A stretch of DNA of 35,146 nucleotides from CAWDMN01 sp963803155 (lineage in GTDB: Bacteria > Acidobacteriota > Terriglobia > Versatilivoradales > Versatilivoraceae): NCBI GenBank assembly GCA_963803155.1, contig CAWDMN010000057.1, positions 1 through 35,146 of the forward strand, in the 5' to 3' direction. The notes beneath the pieces were generated by a model. The model was not told the DNA's origin and did no database searches. It saw only the letters and a program-made list of their open reading frames with translations. Shown here one piece after another: positions 10,168 through 16,010 of the stretch; position 1 is the stretch's first letter, and each line of letters opens with the position of its first letter. Position numbers and translations under genes: made by a program.

Positions 10168-10206
10168 GCGCTATATGTCTAGACATCTCGTCTAGACATA
10201 TAGCGC
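10168..10206. promoter_or_regulatory. 17-bp perfect inverted repeat, probable GntR operator
   Basis: GCGCTATATGTCTAGAC (10168-10184) is repeated exactly as its reverse complement at 10190-10206, with a 5-base spacer. Each arm contains the palindrome GTCTAGAC (10177-10184 and 10190-10197), which is the core of the DasR-type site ACTGGTCTAGACCACT. Two adjacent cores 13 bp apart suggest binding of two dimers. The site overlaps the -10 element of the regulator's own promoter, which implies autorepression. Confidence 0.8.
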
Positions 10207-10226
10207 AGAACGTGGTACCTTGTCAA
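10197..10226 (-). promoter_or_regulatory. Sigma-70-type promoter of the GntR gene
   Basis: Read on the minus strand, TTGACA (10221-10226) is followed after 18 bases by TATATG (10197-10202). The -10 box lies inside the upstream arm of the inverted repeat, so repressor binding would block the promoter. The predicted start near 10186-10190 leaves a leader of about 45 bases before the GTG start at 10141. Confidence 0.65.
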
Positions 10227-10234
10227 GGTTTTTT

Positions 10235-10610
10235 CAGCGATTTCGAAATTTTGGGAGGTGGCGACGCATGAGCGGCAGAAACAATTGGGTCTGGGCGCTT
10301 TCGTTGGTGCGATTGGAAGGCGGAAGCATTTTCAGGAGCACCTCGCCGCTGCAGCAAAGGTGCCGACGCGGAGCGGAATTGCTATGGGGCCAAGCGGGAA
10401 GGGAGCGAAATCTAGGTCGTGTCGTCGGGGACGGGGGGCGACAAGCTCAACCAGAGAAGTTGCCAGAGGGTGATGGCTTGAAGGATGGGGCGGGTACCGC
10501 GGTGGAGGTAACGAATTCGGTAGAGCCGTTCGATGGTCAGGGCCAATTGCTTTACTCATATGATAAGGCGACTAGGATTTTCTACAACGGGATTCACATC
10601 ACCTTTTTGC
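10235..10610 (-). mobile_element. Eroded end of an IS related to the intact element at 11098
   Basis: The sequence CAGCGATTTCGAAATTTT (10235-10252) matches 13 of 18 bases of the terminal repeat of the intact IS. The motif ATTTTCAG recurs 74-75 bases further in (10328-10335), as in the intact copy at 11191-11198. A transposase C-terminus follows (10412-10610). The element is thus the 3' end of a related IS in the same orientation, truncated somewhere near 10610. No second end or target duplication was found. Confidence 0.75.
10412..10610 (-). pseudogene. Transposase C-terminal remnant
   Basis: From 10555 down to the TAG at 10412 the minus strand reads LALTIERLYRIRYLHRGT followed by a Trp/Leu-rich tail and DDTT-stop. 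This lines up with LALAIERLFRLRYLRRGS and the PDSS end of the intact transposase at 11297. Immediately upstream an in-frame TGA (10556-10558) aligns with a tryptophan of the intact protein. Weaker similarity continues to about 10610 and is then lost. The remnant is non-functional and shows that the IS family has been in this locus before. Confidence 0.75.
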
Positions 10611-10934
10611 AGGAGTTAAGGCAGATTGAGGCCAAGGAGAAGCATGGCCGGGGATGTCCTTCGATGTTTGCTGAAATATGCTGTGAGGGTGCCCAGACGT
10701 GCCCTTAATTCGGTGGGAATAATCAATCGTAGATACACACAAAAAGACAGCCATACTGGGTGGAAATGGCCGATGTTGTTTTGACCTATTCTGAGTCATG
10801 ACCCATGGAGTGACTGGATTAATTCGTTCCTACCAAAGAGGGAGAAAAACTTGGTGAATCACTTTGAAAGTGTGGGTATTTGTGTGGGTCATTAACAAGT
10901 TCAATAACATCGTCACTGTAAATGATTGATAATA
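10611..10934. other. Gene-free gap between IS remnant and tRNA
   Basis: I see no gene, convincing terminator or named repeat in these 324 bases. Part may be unrecognisable IS sequence. The opposite-strand open frame at 10220-10708 crosses the IS remnant and resembles nothing. Confidence 0.5.
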
Positions 10935-11011
10935 TGGTACGCCCGGAGTGGCTCGAACACTCGACCTTCGGATTCGAAGTCCGACGCTCTATCCAACTGA
11001 GCTACGGGCGC
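10935..11011 (-). tRNA. tRNA-Arg (anticodon TCG)
   Basis: The minus strand folds as a standard tRNA: acceptor stem GCGCCCG with CGGGCGT (a G-U first pair), a D arm with AGCTCAGTTGGATAGAGC, anticodon stem TCGGA/TCCGA with loop CTTCGAA giving anticodon TCG, and a T arm containing GTTCGAGCC. Discriminator A is followed directly by an encoded CCA (10935-10937). It reads CGA and other CGN arginine codons. It stands alone between two IS-derived segments. Confidence 0.96.
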
Positions 11012-11051
11012 ACATGGGAGGCTCTTCGCGGTCTCGACAACTACGGCGGGG

Positions 11052-11080
11052 ATTATAGCCCAACTAATCCGGGGAAACAA
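11052..11080 (-). promoter_or_regulatory. Promoter of tRNA-Arg
   Basis: On the minus strand a perfect TATAAT (11052-11057) lies 17 bases after TTGTTT (11075-11080). The predicted start near 11045 gives a 5' leader of about 34 bases before the tRNA. The intact IS begins only 17 bp upstream of the -35 box. Confidence 0.65.
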
Positions 11081-11088
11081 GAACAGGT

Positions 11089-11097
11089 TCGATGTGG
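11089..11097. repeat. Left 9-bp target-site duplication of the IS
   Basis: TCGATGTGG abuts the left terminal repeat and recurs exactly at 13001-13009 after the right terminal repeat. A 9-bp duplication fits IS4-type transposition and sets the element boundaries. Confidence 0.9.
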
Positions 11098-11115
11098 CAG
11101 CCCTTTCGGAACTTT
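11098..11115. repeat. Left terminal inverted repeat of the IS
   Basis: CAGCCCTTTCGGAACTTT is the exact reverse complement of 12983-13000. A diverged version ends the remnant at 10235-10252. Confidence 0.92.
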
Positions 11116-11296
11116 TGGCAAGGGTCAGAGGAAAGGAAGAGAGCGGGAGCGGGAGATGAAGCAAAAGGGCGAGGCAGAAGACGAAGGGCTATTTTCAGAG
11201 GCAGCTCTGGGGCCGAGTGGAGCAATCCTGCTCGAGTTGTGCGGTTGGAGATCGGCGGGGGAGAAACGGGACCAGCGAGCCCGTAGAGCGGAAGGT

Positions 11297-12490
11297 TTAG
11301 CTGGAATCGGGGGCGAGTCTATCGAGGCTCGTCCAGATCAGAAGATGAAGGTCGGCGGGAGTCATCGGGGGATGGGATCCCCGGCGCAGATAGCGGAGGC
11401 GGAAAAGGCGTTCGATGGCGAGAGCGAGGCAGATCAAAAGCCATTGGATTAAGAGACTATTGTCATGATGGTGCGTGATATGCTCGAGTCCGTAGCGGTT
11501 TTTGGCATCGTTGAAGCCCTGATTTTCGATGCCCCAGCGGCCCTGGCAAAGTTGATACAGACTGGGGGAACTCAAGCGGCTGACGGGAATGTCCGTGAGC
11601 CAATAGCCTTCCCCCACCTGCCCCGTGGGATAATGAATCCGGTAGCGGAGCACCCGCACGGACACCCAGCGCAGCTTATCCCACGGATCGAAGTCATCGG
11701 CATCCCAGAGTTCCACCCGGGTTTTCTTTTTTTCAAACACCCGGTGAGCGGGGGTGTTTTCAAACCGAGCCTGGGCCTGGGCATAAAGAGTGGGGAGATT
11801 GTCTTTCAGGGGGGTGGCCACGTACAAACCCAAATCGTTGGCTTCGTGCAGGGCCGGAGCATTGGCATAGAGGCTGTCCCACACCACATATTGGGCAAAA
11901 CGGGGGCCTAGTCCCTGCACCATCCGCCGCAACAAGCGGCGGCTGGCCGTCAGTTCTCCCTGGCCGGGCGGTTGGGGTTCGACGTCCAGGGGGAGCACGA
12001 GGCCGCCCGCCGTCACGCAGCCCAAACTGAATTTGTGGTGGTAGCTGGAGACCTCCTGATCTTTGTTTTTGACCGGAAGGCAATGAGGACAAGCGGGCCG
12101 CGTACAACGGGCCACTCCGGTTCCATCCAGAATGAAGCCAATCCAAAAAGAACGGTCGAAGGCCTTATTCCGTTTGGCTTGTCGAAGCACCCCGGCCAAG
12201 GCTTGACGCAGGGGGGCGGGATCGAGCCTTTCGGTGAAGTAGGCCAGAGCATCATTGCCGAATTTGCGGCTGATTTTCAAGGCGGAACGGGCGGGGCTGT
12301 GTGCCAGAGCCTCAAGGCCATGGTGCGAGTTTTTCCGCAGCACCGTGCCGATCACCAGGGCCCAAAGCAGCACGGCGGGGGGAAGGCTGGGTTGCGGCCG
12401 GCCATCCCCGGGCTGGTGGAAGTAGCGGCGCAGCTGGAACTGCTCGAACAAAAAGGTTTTGAACTTGGCGGGGGGAACCGGTTTCCTCAA
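11297..12490 (-). CDS. DDE transposase of the IS
   Basis: The 397-residue protein (counted from TTG 12490) has the three acidic positions of a DDE transposase: D in FILDGTGVARC, D in YVVWDSLYANA and E in QGRWGIENQGFNDAKNRYG. The last resembles the IS4 signature (R-x3-E, with a following K). The open frame continues upstream to 12724, but there it overlaps the conserved DUF6788-like ORF, so I do not count that part. No ATG is available near the junction. Candidates are TTG 12490, which overlaps the upstream TGA as TTGA, or GTG 12511, or a -1 frameshift at the A-AAG just before the stop. A degraded relative lies at 10412-10610. Confidence 0.9.
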   Translation of the reverse strand: MRKPVPPAKFKTFLFEQFQLRRYFHQPGDGRPQPSLPPAVLLWALVIGTVLRKNSHHGLEALAHSPARSALKISRKFGNDALAYFTERLDPAPLRQALAGVLRQAKRNKAFDRSFWIGFILDGTGVARCTRPACPHCLPVKNKDQEVSSYHHKFSLGCVTAGGLVLPLDVEPQPPGQGELTASRRLLRRMVQGLGPRFAQYVVWDSLYANAPALHEANDLGLYVATPLKDNLPTLYAQAQARFENTPAHRVFEKKKTRVELWDADDFDPWDKLRWVSVRVLRYRIHYPTGQVGEGYWLTDIPVSRLSSPSLYQLCQGRWGIENQGFNDAKNRYGLEHITHHHDNSLLIQWLLICLALAIERLFRLRYLRRGSHPPMTPADLHLLIWTSLDRLAPDSS

Positions 12491-12834
12491 CGCTTTTGTT
12501 CCCGCCGCCACAAGACCAGCAGCTCCGCATTGGCGTTGAGGATTTCGGTGAGTTTCTCCCGAAAGCTTCGGCCCATTTCCACGCGGTGACGGACTTCCTC
12601 CACCCAGTCTTCGGGAATCCTTTCCACCCGCTTTTTTCCCTCCACCATATAGGTCAGCAGCCATTGAGGATGACCGGGGCCAGAGACGCAGCGGCAGGTG
12701 GGCTTGCCGCACTTGCGAAAGCACTGGGCCAGCGATCCCGGCAGAGCTTCCGGCGGAATCGAGAGTGTGCGGAGGGAGTCGTGTTTGAGTTTTCGGAGCC
12801 GGGCGGCCTGGGGGCCTTTAGGCGAGATTTTCAT
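12487..12834 (-). CDS. DUF6788-like accessory protein of the IS
   Basis: The 115-residue protein contains GSLAQCFRKCGKPTCRCVSG followed by GHPQWLLTYMVEGKKRVERIP and a charged helical C-terminus (EEVRHRVEMGRSFREKLTEI). This matches the pattern of small DUF6788 proteins often found beside transposases; the Cys cluster (CGKPTCRC) may bind metal. I chose ATG 12834 because AGGAGG lies 8 bases upstream; an in-frame ATG at 12852 lacks this. The TGA overlaps the TTG start of the transposase by four bases, so the two are coupled or fused by frameshifting. The molecular role is unknown. Confidence 0.82.
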   Translation of the reverse strand: MKISPKGPQAARLRKLKHDSLRTLSIPPEALPGSLAQCFRKCGKPTCRCVSGPGHPQWLLTYMVEGKKRVERIPEDWVEEVRHRVEMGRSFREKLTEILNANAELLVLWRREQKR

Positions 12835-12855
12835 GGCCAATTCCTCCTGCATGTA

Positions 12856-12883
12856 TTATTACAAACAGATTTCCAAAAGTCAA
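12856..12883 (-). promoter_or_regulatory. Promoter of the IS operon
   Basis: On the minus strand TTGACT (12878-12883) is followed after 16 bases by TAATAA (12856-12861). Transcription would begin just upstream of the AGGAGG site of the DUF6788-like gene. It lies inside the right end of the IS. Confidence 0.6.
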
Positions 12884-12982
12884 CCTTTATTTTGCGAATG
12901 CGAAAATAGAACGGCTTTTTTTAAGGGGGAGATTTTGGCCAGGTTACCCCTGGCGGCTGAGGTTCAGACGCATAGCGTTGGC

Positions 12983-13000
12983 AAAGTTCCGAAAGGGCTG
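12983..13000. repeat. Right terminal inverted repeat of the IS
   Basis: This is the exact reverse complement of 11098-11115 and is immediately followed by the target duplication copy at 13001. Confidence 0.92.
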
Positions 13001-13009
13001 TCGATGTGG
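13001..13009. repeat. Right 9-bp target-site duplication of the IS
   Basis: TCGATGTGG is identical to 11089-11097. Removing the IS and one copy restores a continuous pre-insertion sequence. Confidence 0.9.
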
Positions 13010-13107
13010 GTTGTCATTCAAAGAACGATAGGGTGAGCCAAGTCGCGTTGATCTACTGAGCTGAACAATCGCCGGGAGAGTGAGGCTCCCGCCAAGGGGG
13101 ACTCTGC

Positions 13108-13127
13108 CTGCCGAACCGGCTCGGCAG
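13108..13127. repeat. Intergenic hairpin
   Basis: CTGCCGA and TCGGCAG form a 7-bp perfect stem around ACCGGC. The surrounding gap (13010-13232) holds other short GC-rich inverted pieces and no gene. It lies downstream of the ROK gene but lacks a T tract, so it is not a clear terminator. Confidence 0.5.
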
Positions 13128-13232
13128 AGATGGCACACACACAGAGGGCTCGCCGGAAGGCTCGCCCTCCCGTGCATTCCATCCCTTGGCGCACTCTCTA
13201 TTCTGTCGCACTTTTAATTACATGCTCGGAGA

Positions 13233-14225
13233 TCATTTCCCGATCTTGACTCGGGCCAGCCGCTGCCAGGCCAACACCGCAGCGCCCACTGCGCCCGCCA
13301 ATTCCTTCAAAACCGTCGGGACCACCCGAATCTGGCTGGCCCCTTCGGCCCGCATGATGTGCTGAAAAGCCACCTCGCGAATGGGTCCCACAAAATGTTC
13401 CCCCATCCGTTCGGCAATGCCGCCCCCAATCACCACGGTATCCGGATCGAGGAGGTTGATGACGTCCGCCACCAGCACTCCCAGCCGATGCTGGGTCCGT
13501 TCGTAGACTTCGAGGGTCACGGCATCACCGGCTTCCAAGGCGCGTTGAATGATGCTGCTGGTAATTTTCTCTTTCCCCTTTTCTTCCAGCAAGCGGGGGA
13601 TGATGCTCTCCCGCCCCATTTGGATGGAGCGCCGGATGAGCCTTTCCATGGCGCTGCGGCTCGCCAGGGCCTCCGCGCAGCCCCGTCCGCCACAGCCGCA
13701 GAGAGGCCCGTTGGAGGTCATCCGCACATGGCCTACTTCACCCGCGGCCCCGAAACTGCCATGGAAAAGTCTGCCATTAATAATGATGCCCGCGCCAATT
13801 CCCGTCCCCACAAAAATGGCAACCAGGTTGCGCGCCCCCCGACCGGCCCCCAGGGCGAATTCCCCCACCGCGCCCACATTCACGTCGTTGTCGATGGTAA
13901 CCGGAATACCCAGTTTTTTGCCCAGATTTTTGGAGAGCGGATATTGTTTCCACCCGAGATTGGGCGCGTGATAGACAATCCCACCTTGAGGATCCATCGC
14001 CCCGGGGGCCCCCACGCAGACTCCCGCCACTTTGCCGGGCTTAACTCCCTTGATCATTTTGGCCACAAGCTTGGCAATTTCTCCAGTGACCCCTTCAGCC
14101 CCCAGGTTGGGTTGAGTCATCAGCTTGCGAGAAGCCACCACTTTGCCGCGTTCATCCAAGGCCGCGGCCATCATCTTAGTTCCACCCAGATCGATCCCAA
14201 CCATTAGATTATTGCTTTTTGCCAT
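13233..14225 (-). CDS. ROK-family sugar kinase (glucokinase-like)
   Basis: The 330-residue protein is a ROK-family kinase, which phosphorylates glucose or related sugars such as ManNAc or GlcNAc with ATP. The N-terminal phosphate-binding loop is GIDLGGTK (10-17). The catalytic aspartate lies in TIDNDVNVG (D114), followed by VGTGIGAGIIINGRLFHG and the AGEVGH motif (E163, H166). The zinc-binding CXCGXXGC motif is complete (C176, C178, C183). ATG 14225 is preceded by GGGGA at good distance; the frame is open upstream, but without homology. The gene is divergent from korA. Given the amino-sugar locus 4 kb away it could act on an amino sugar, but glucokinase is the default reading. Confidence 0.9.
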   Translation of the reverse strand: MAKSNNLMVGIDLGGTKMMAAALDERGKVVASRKLMTQPNLGAEGVTGEIAKLVAKMIKGVKPGKVAGVCVGAPGAMDPQGGIVYHAPNLGWKQYPLSKNLGKKLGIPVTIDNDVNVGAVGEFALGAGRGARNLVAIFVGTGIGAGIIINGRLFHGSFGAAGEVGHVRMTSNGPLCGCGGRGCAEALASRSAMERLIRRSIQMGRESIIPRLLEEKGKEKITSSIIQRALEAGDAVTLEVYERTQHRLGVLVADVINLLDPDTVVIGGGIAERMGEHFVGPIREVAFQHIMRAEGASQIRVVPTVLKELAGAVGAAVLAWQRLARVKIGK

Positions 14226-14345
14226 TGGCTTTTCCCCGTTTTGCAGAGATGAGATAGATTGACTGCTGAACTCCCACAGCGCAGACTCCCAATATTTTGA
14301 GCCAGTCGAAGAAAATGCCCAAATCGCATGGGAGCCTAAAAGAAT

Positions 14346-14485
14346 GTTTAAAAAGTAGCTATGCTCTCGGGAATCGGTCGGGACGGCTCGCCGAACCGTC
14401 CGCCTATGCTTTGTGTAGACGGCATTGCACAGACGGCTCTTTCGGCGAAAGAGCCCTACCATATTCTCATGTACACTTTTTAAAC
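14346..14485. repeat. 140-bp MITE-like element with 11-bp inverted ends
   Basis: GTTTAAAAAGT (14346-14356) and ACTTTTTAAAC (14475-14485) are perfect inverted ends, and ATG follows four bases further in on both sides. The interior folds into GC-rich hairpins, including GGCTCTTTC/GAAAGAGCC around GGC and GACGG/CCGTC. No target duplication is evident and there is no coding capacity. Confidence 0.6.
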
Positions 14486-14572
14486 ACCTCTAACAGATGG
14501 CAAGGCCCCCGCCGCACATAGAATGAAAATATGCGGCCAAGGCCGAACACACATTCTCTCGCACATTCGCTC

Positions 14573-14640
14573 TGCCAGCTCGGCTGGCAATGCAAGGCGG
14601 AGAGTCGCGTGATCCACCGCTATGCGGGCTCAGCCCGCAT
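14573..14640. repeat. REP-like repeat, copy A
   Basis: A hairpin TGCCAGC/GCTGGCA (14573-14589) precedes the core GCAAGGCGGAGAGTCGCGTG (14592-14611). A second hairpin ATGCGGGCT/AGCCCGCAT (14622-14640) follows. The core recurs at 18343 and, slightly changed, at 24226. Confidence 0.65.
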
Positions 14641-14844
14641 CGGGTCACACCTGCCCCCTCCACACGGTGCACTTATGGCCGAGCTTTCAAATTGTCGCTC
14701 ATCGACTGTACGGCAGCGATTTTCACGGAAATCATTCATCCTTCCATCCCCAAGATTAACCAATCGCCCCGCCGTTCGCAACAGGGATTCAGGGAGCCAT
14801 CCCCATTTTGGAAATATGCAAGTAAGCATGCATTCATTATCTGG

Positions 14845-14896
14845 TGTTGGCGATCGTAGACTATGCCGAGCTCGGCATTACTTATGATCGCCAACA
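14845..14896. repeat. 52-bp composite inverted repeat (cruciform)
   Basis: The outer arms TGTTGGCGATCGTA (14845-14858) and TATGATCGCCAACA (14883-14896) pair with one mismatch. Between them sits a perfect 16-bp palindrome ATGCCGAGCTCGGCAT (14863-14878). The site lies 284 bp upstream of korA and could be a regulator-binding site or another mobile hairpin. Confidence 0.6.
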
Positions 14897-15179
14897 TTTG
14901 GCTCAAAATGCGGATTCTCTTTTTGTCAGCGCATCTCCGGGGGGCCTCCCGCTGGCCGAATCCTGAACCGCTGAAAGGCGCGTCATGGGCTTCCTGCCCG
15001 CCATTTGATGGCCCCTCCTCCTGTGCCCAGACCCATTCCGTTGGTTTTGTTAGTTGCCTGGATGTGGTAGCATGAAAGGGAGGTTTAGAACACCTTGTTC
15101 TCCAATACGAATCCGGCCATTCATATCGTAACTATATCCGCACATTACAATCAATGCGGACAGCCAAGAGGTAACAACC

Positions 15180-16010
15180 ATGGATGAAATTGAAGTTGAA
15201 GGGAAACAAGAAAAACCGCTGGTAGAGGTAGACCGTGTCACCATCCGGTTTGCCGGCGATTCGGGCGATGGAATGCAATTGACGGGGACCCAATTCACCC
15301 ACACATCCGCTATTTTTGGGAACGATATCAGCACGCTGCCCGACTTCCCCGCTGAGATCCGCGCCCCAGCCGGATCAATCCCCGGAGTCAGCGGTTTTCA
15401 AATCAATTTCAGCAGCCGCGACATCCGCACGCCAGGAGACGAACCCAACGTCCTGGTTGCCATGAATCCCGCGGCCTTGAAAGTCAATTTGGCCGATCTG
15501 GAAAAAGGGGCCATCATCGTTGTCAACAGCGATGCTTTCATGGAAACGAACCTGAAAAAGGCCAATTACCTTAACAATCCACTGGAAGACGGTTCTCTGG
15601 CCGGATATCGCGTGATTAGTTTGCCCCTCAGCGATTTGACCGCCAACGCCCTGCAGGGGCTCAACCTCACCAAAAAAGAGGTGGAACGCTGCAAAAACTT
15701 TTTTGCCTTGGGGCTGATGTACTGGCTCTATGATCGGTCGCTGGATCCAAGTTTGAAATGGATTGAAGAAAAATTTGCCAACAAACCCACGTTGGTCGCC
15801 GCCAACAAGCAGGCCCTTCAGGCCGGGCTTCACTACGCGGATACCACGGAAATCTTCACAACTCACTACAAAGTTCCGCAAAGCGGAACTTCCCCAAGGG
15901 CATTATCGCAATGTGACCGGAAACGAAGCAGCGGCTCTCGGTTTCGTGGCGGCCTCCCAAGTGGCGGGGATCCCCTTGTTTTATGCCAGTTATCCGATTA
16001 CCCCGGCTAG
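15180..16010 (+). CDS. korA: 2-oxoacid:ferredoxin oxidoreductase, gamma part of a fused KorA (frameshifted)
   Basis: The first about 234 residues are the gamma domain of a 2-oxoacid:acceptor oxidoreductase, with RFAGDSGDGMQLTG near the start and LPDFPAEIRAPAGS following. KOR enzymes oxidise 2-oxoglutarate or related acids to acyl-CoA, passing electrons to ferredoxin. In the fused family the gamma domain runs straight into an alpha domain. Here the match ends at HYKVPQ (codon CAA 15879-15881) and continues in the +1 frame from 15883, so one base (A15882) is extra. The last about 43 residues of this open frame are therefore out of frame. The start ATG 15180 has AGAGG 8 bases upstream. The break is either a sequencing or assembly indel or a true mutation. 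Confidence 0.85.
   Translation: MDEIEVEGKQEKPLVEVDRVTIRFAGDSGDGMQLTGTQFTHTSAIFGNDISTLPDFPAEIRAPAGSIPGVSGFQINFSSRDIRTPGDEPNVLVAMNPAALKVNLADLEKGAIIVVNSDAFMETNLKKANYLNNPLEDGSLAGYRVISLPLSDLTANALQGLNLTKKEVERCKNFFALGLMYWLYDRSLDPSLKWIEEKFANKPTLVAANKQALQAGLHYADTTEIFTTHYKVPQSGTSPRALSQCDRKRSSGSRFRGGLPSGGDPLVLCQLSDYPG

Larger units (their letters stand above)
11098..13000 (-). mobile_element. Complete 1903-bp insertion sequence (IS4-like DDE type)
   Basis: The element is bounded by perfect 18-bp inverted repeats CAGCCCTTTCGGAACTTT (11098-11115 and 12983-13000), themselves flanked by a perfect 9-bp direct repeat. A second inverted motif CTATTTTC lies exactly 73 bp inside each terminal repeat (11189-11196 and 12902-12909). 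Inside are a promoter, a DUF6788-like ORF and a DDE transposase, all on the minus strand. Intact genes, perfect ends and an undecayed target duplication suggest a recent insertion. The family is uncertain: the 9-bp duplication and DDE spacing resemble IS4, but 1.9 kb with an accessory ORF is on the long side. Confidence 0.92.
14226..15179. other. Long gene-free divergent region rich in inverted repeats
   Basis: These 954 bases separate the divergent ROK kinase and korA genes and contain no supportable gene. They hold three structured elements: a 140-bp element with inverted ends (14346-14485), a REP-like copy (14573-14640) and a 52-bp cruciform (14845-14896). Promoters for both genes must lie here, but none is convincing by eye. 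Confidence 0.6.

Noticed and set aside
10220..10708. Plus-strand open frame of 162 codons
   Set aside because: It runs antisense through the IS remnant, whose minus-strand translation matches the intact transposase; its own product resembles nothing.
1..10934. Genomic island integrated at the 3' end of tRNA-Arg
   Set aside because: No integrase gene and no second copy of the tRNA 3' end were seen in the window.
11297..12724. Full 475-codon transposase frame starting at 12724
   Set aside because: The first about 78 codons overlap the conserved DUF6788-like ORF in another frame and are low-complexity; the conserved transposase part begins near 12490.
12944..13177. Minus-strand 77-codon frame
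   Set aside because: It spans the IS end and target duplication, so it cannot predate the insertion, and it encodes only repeat-derived sequence.
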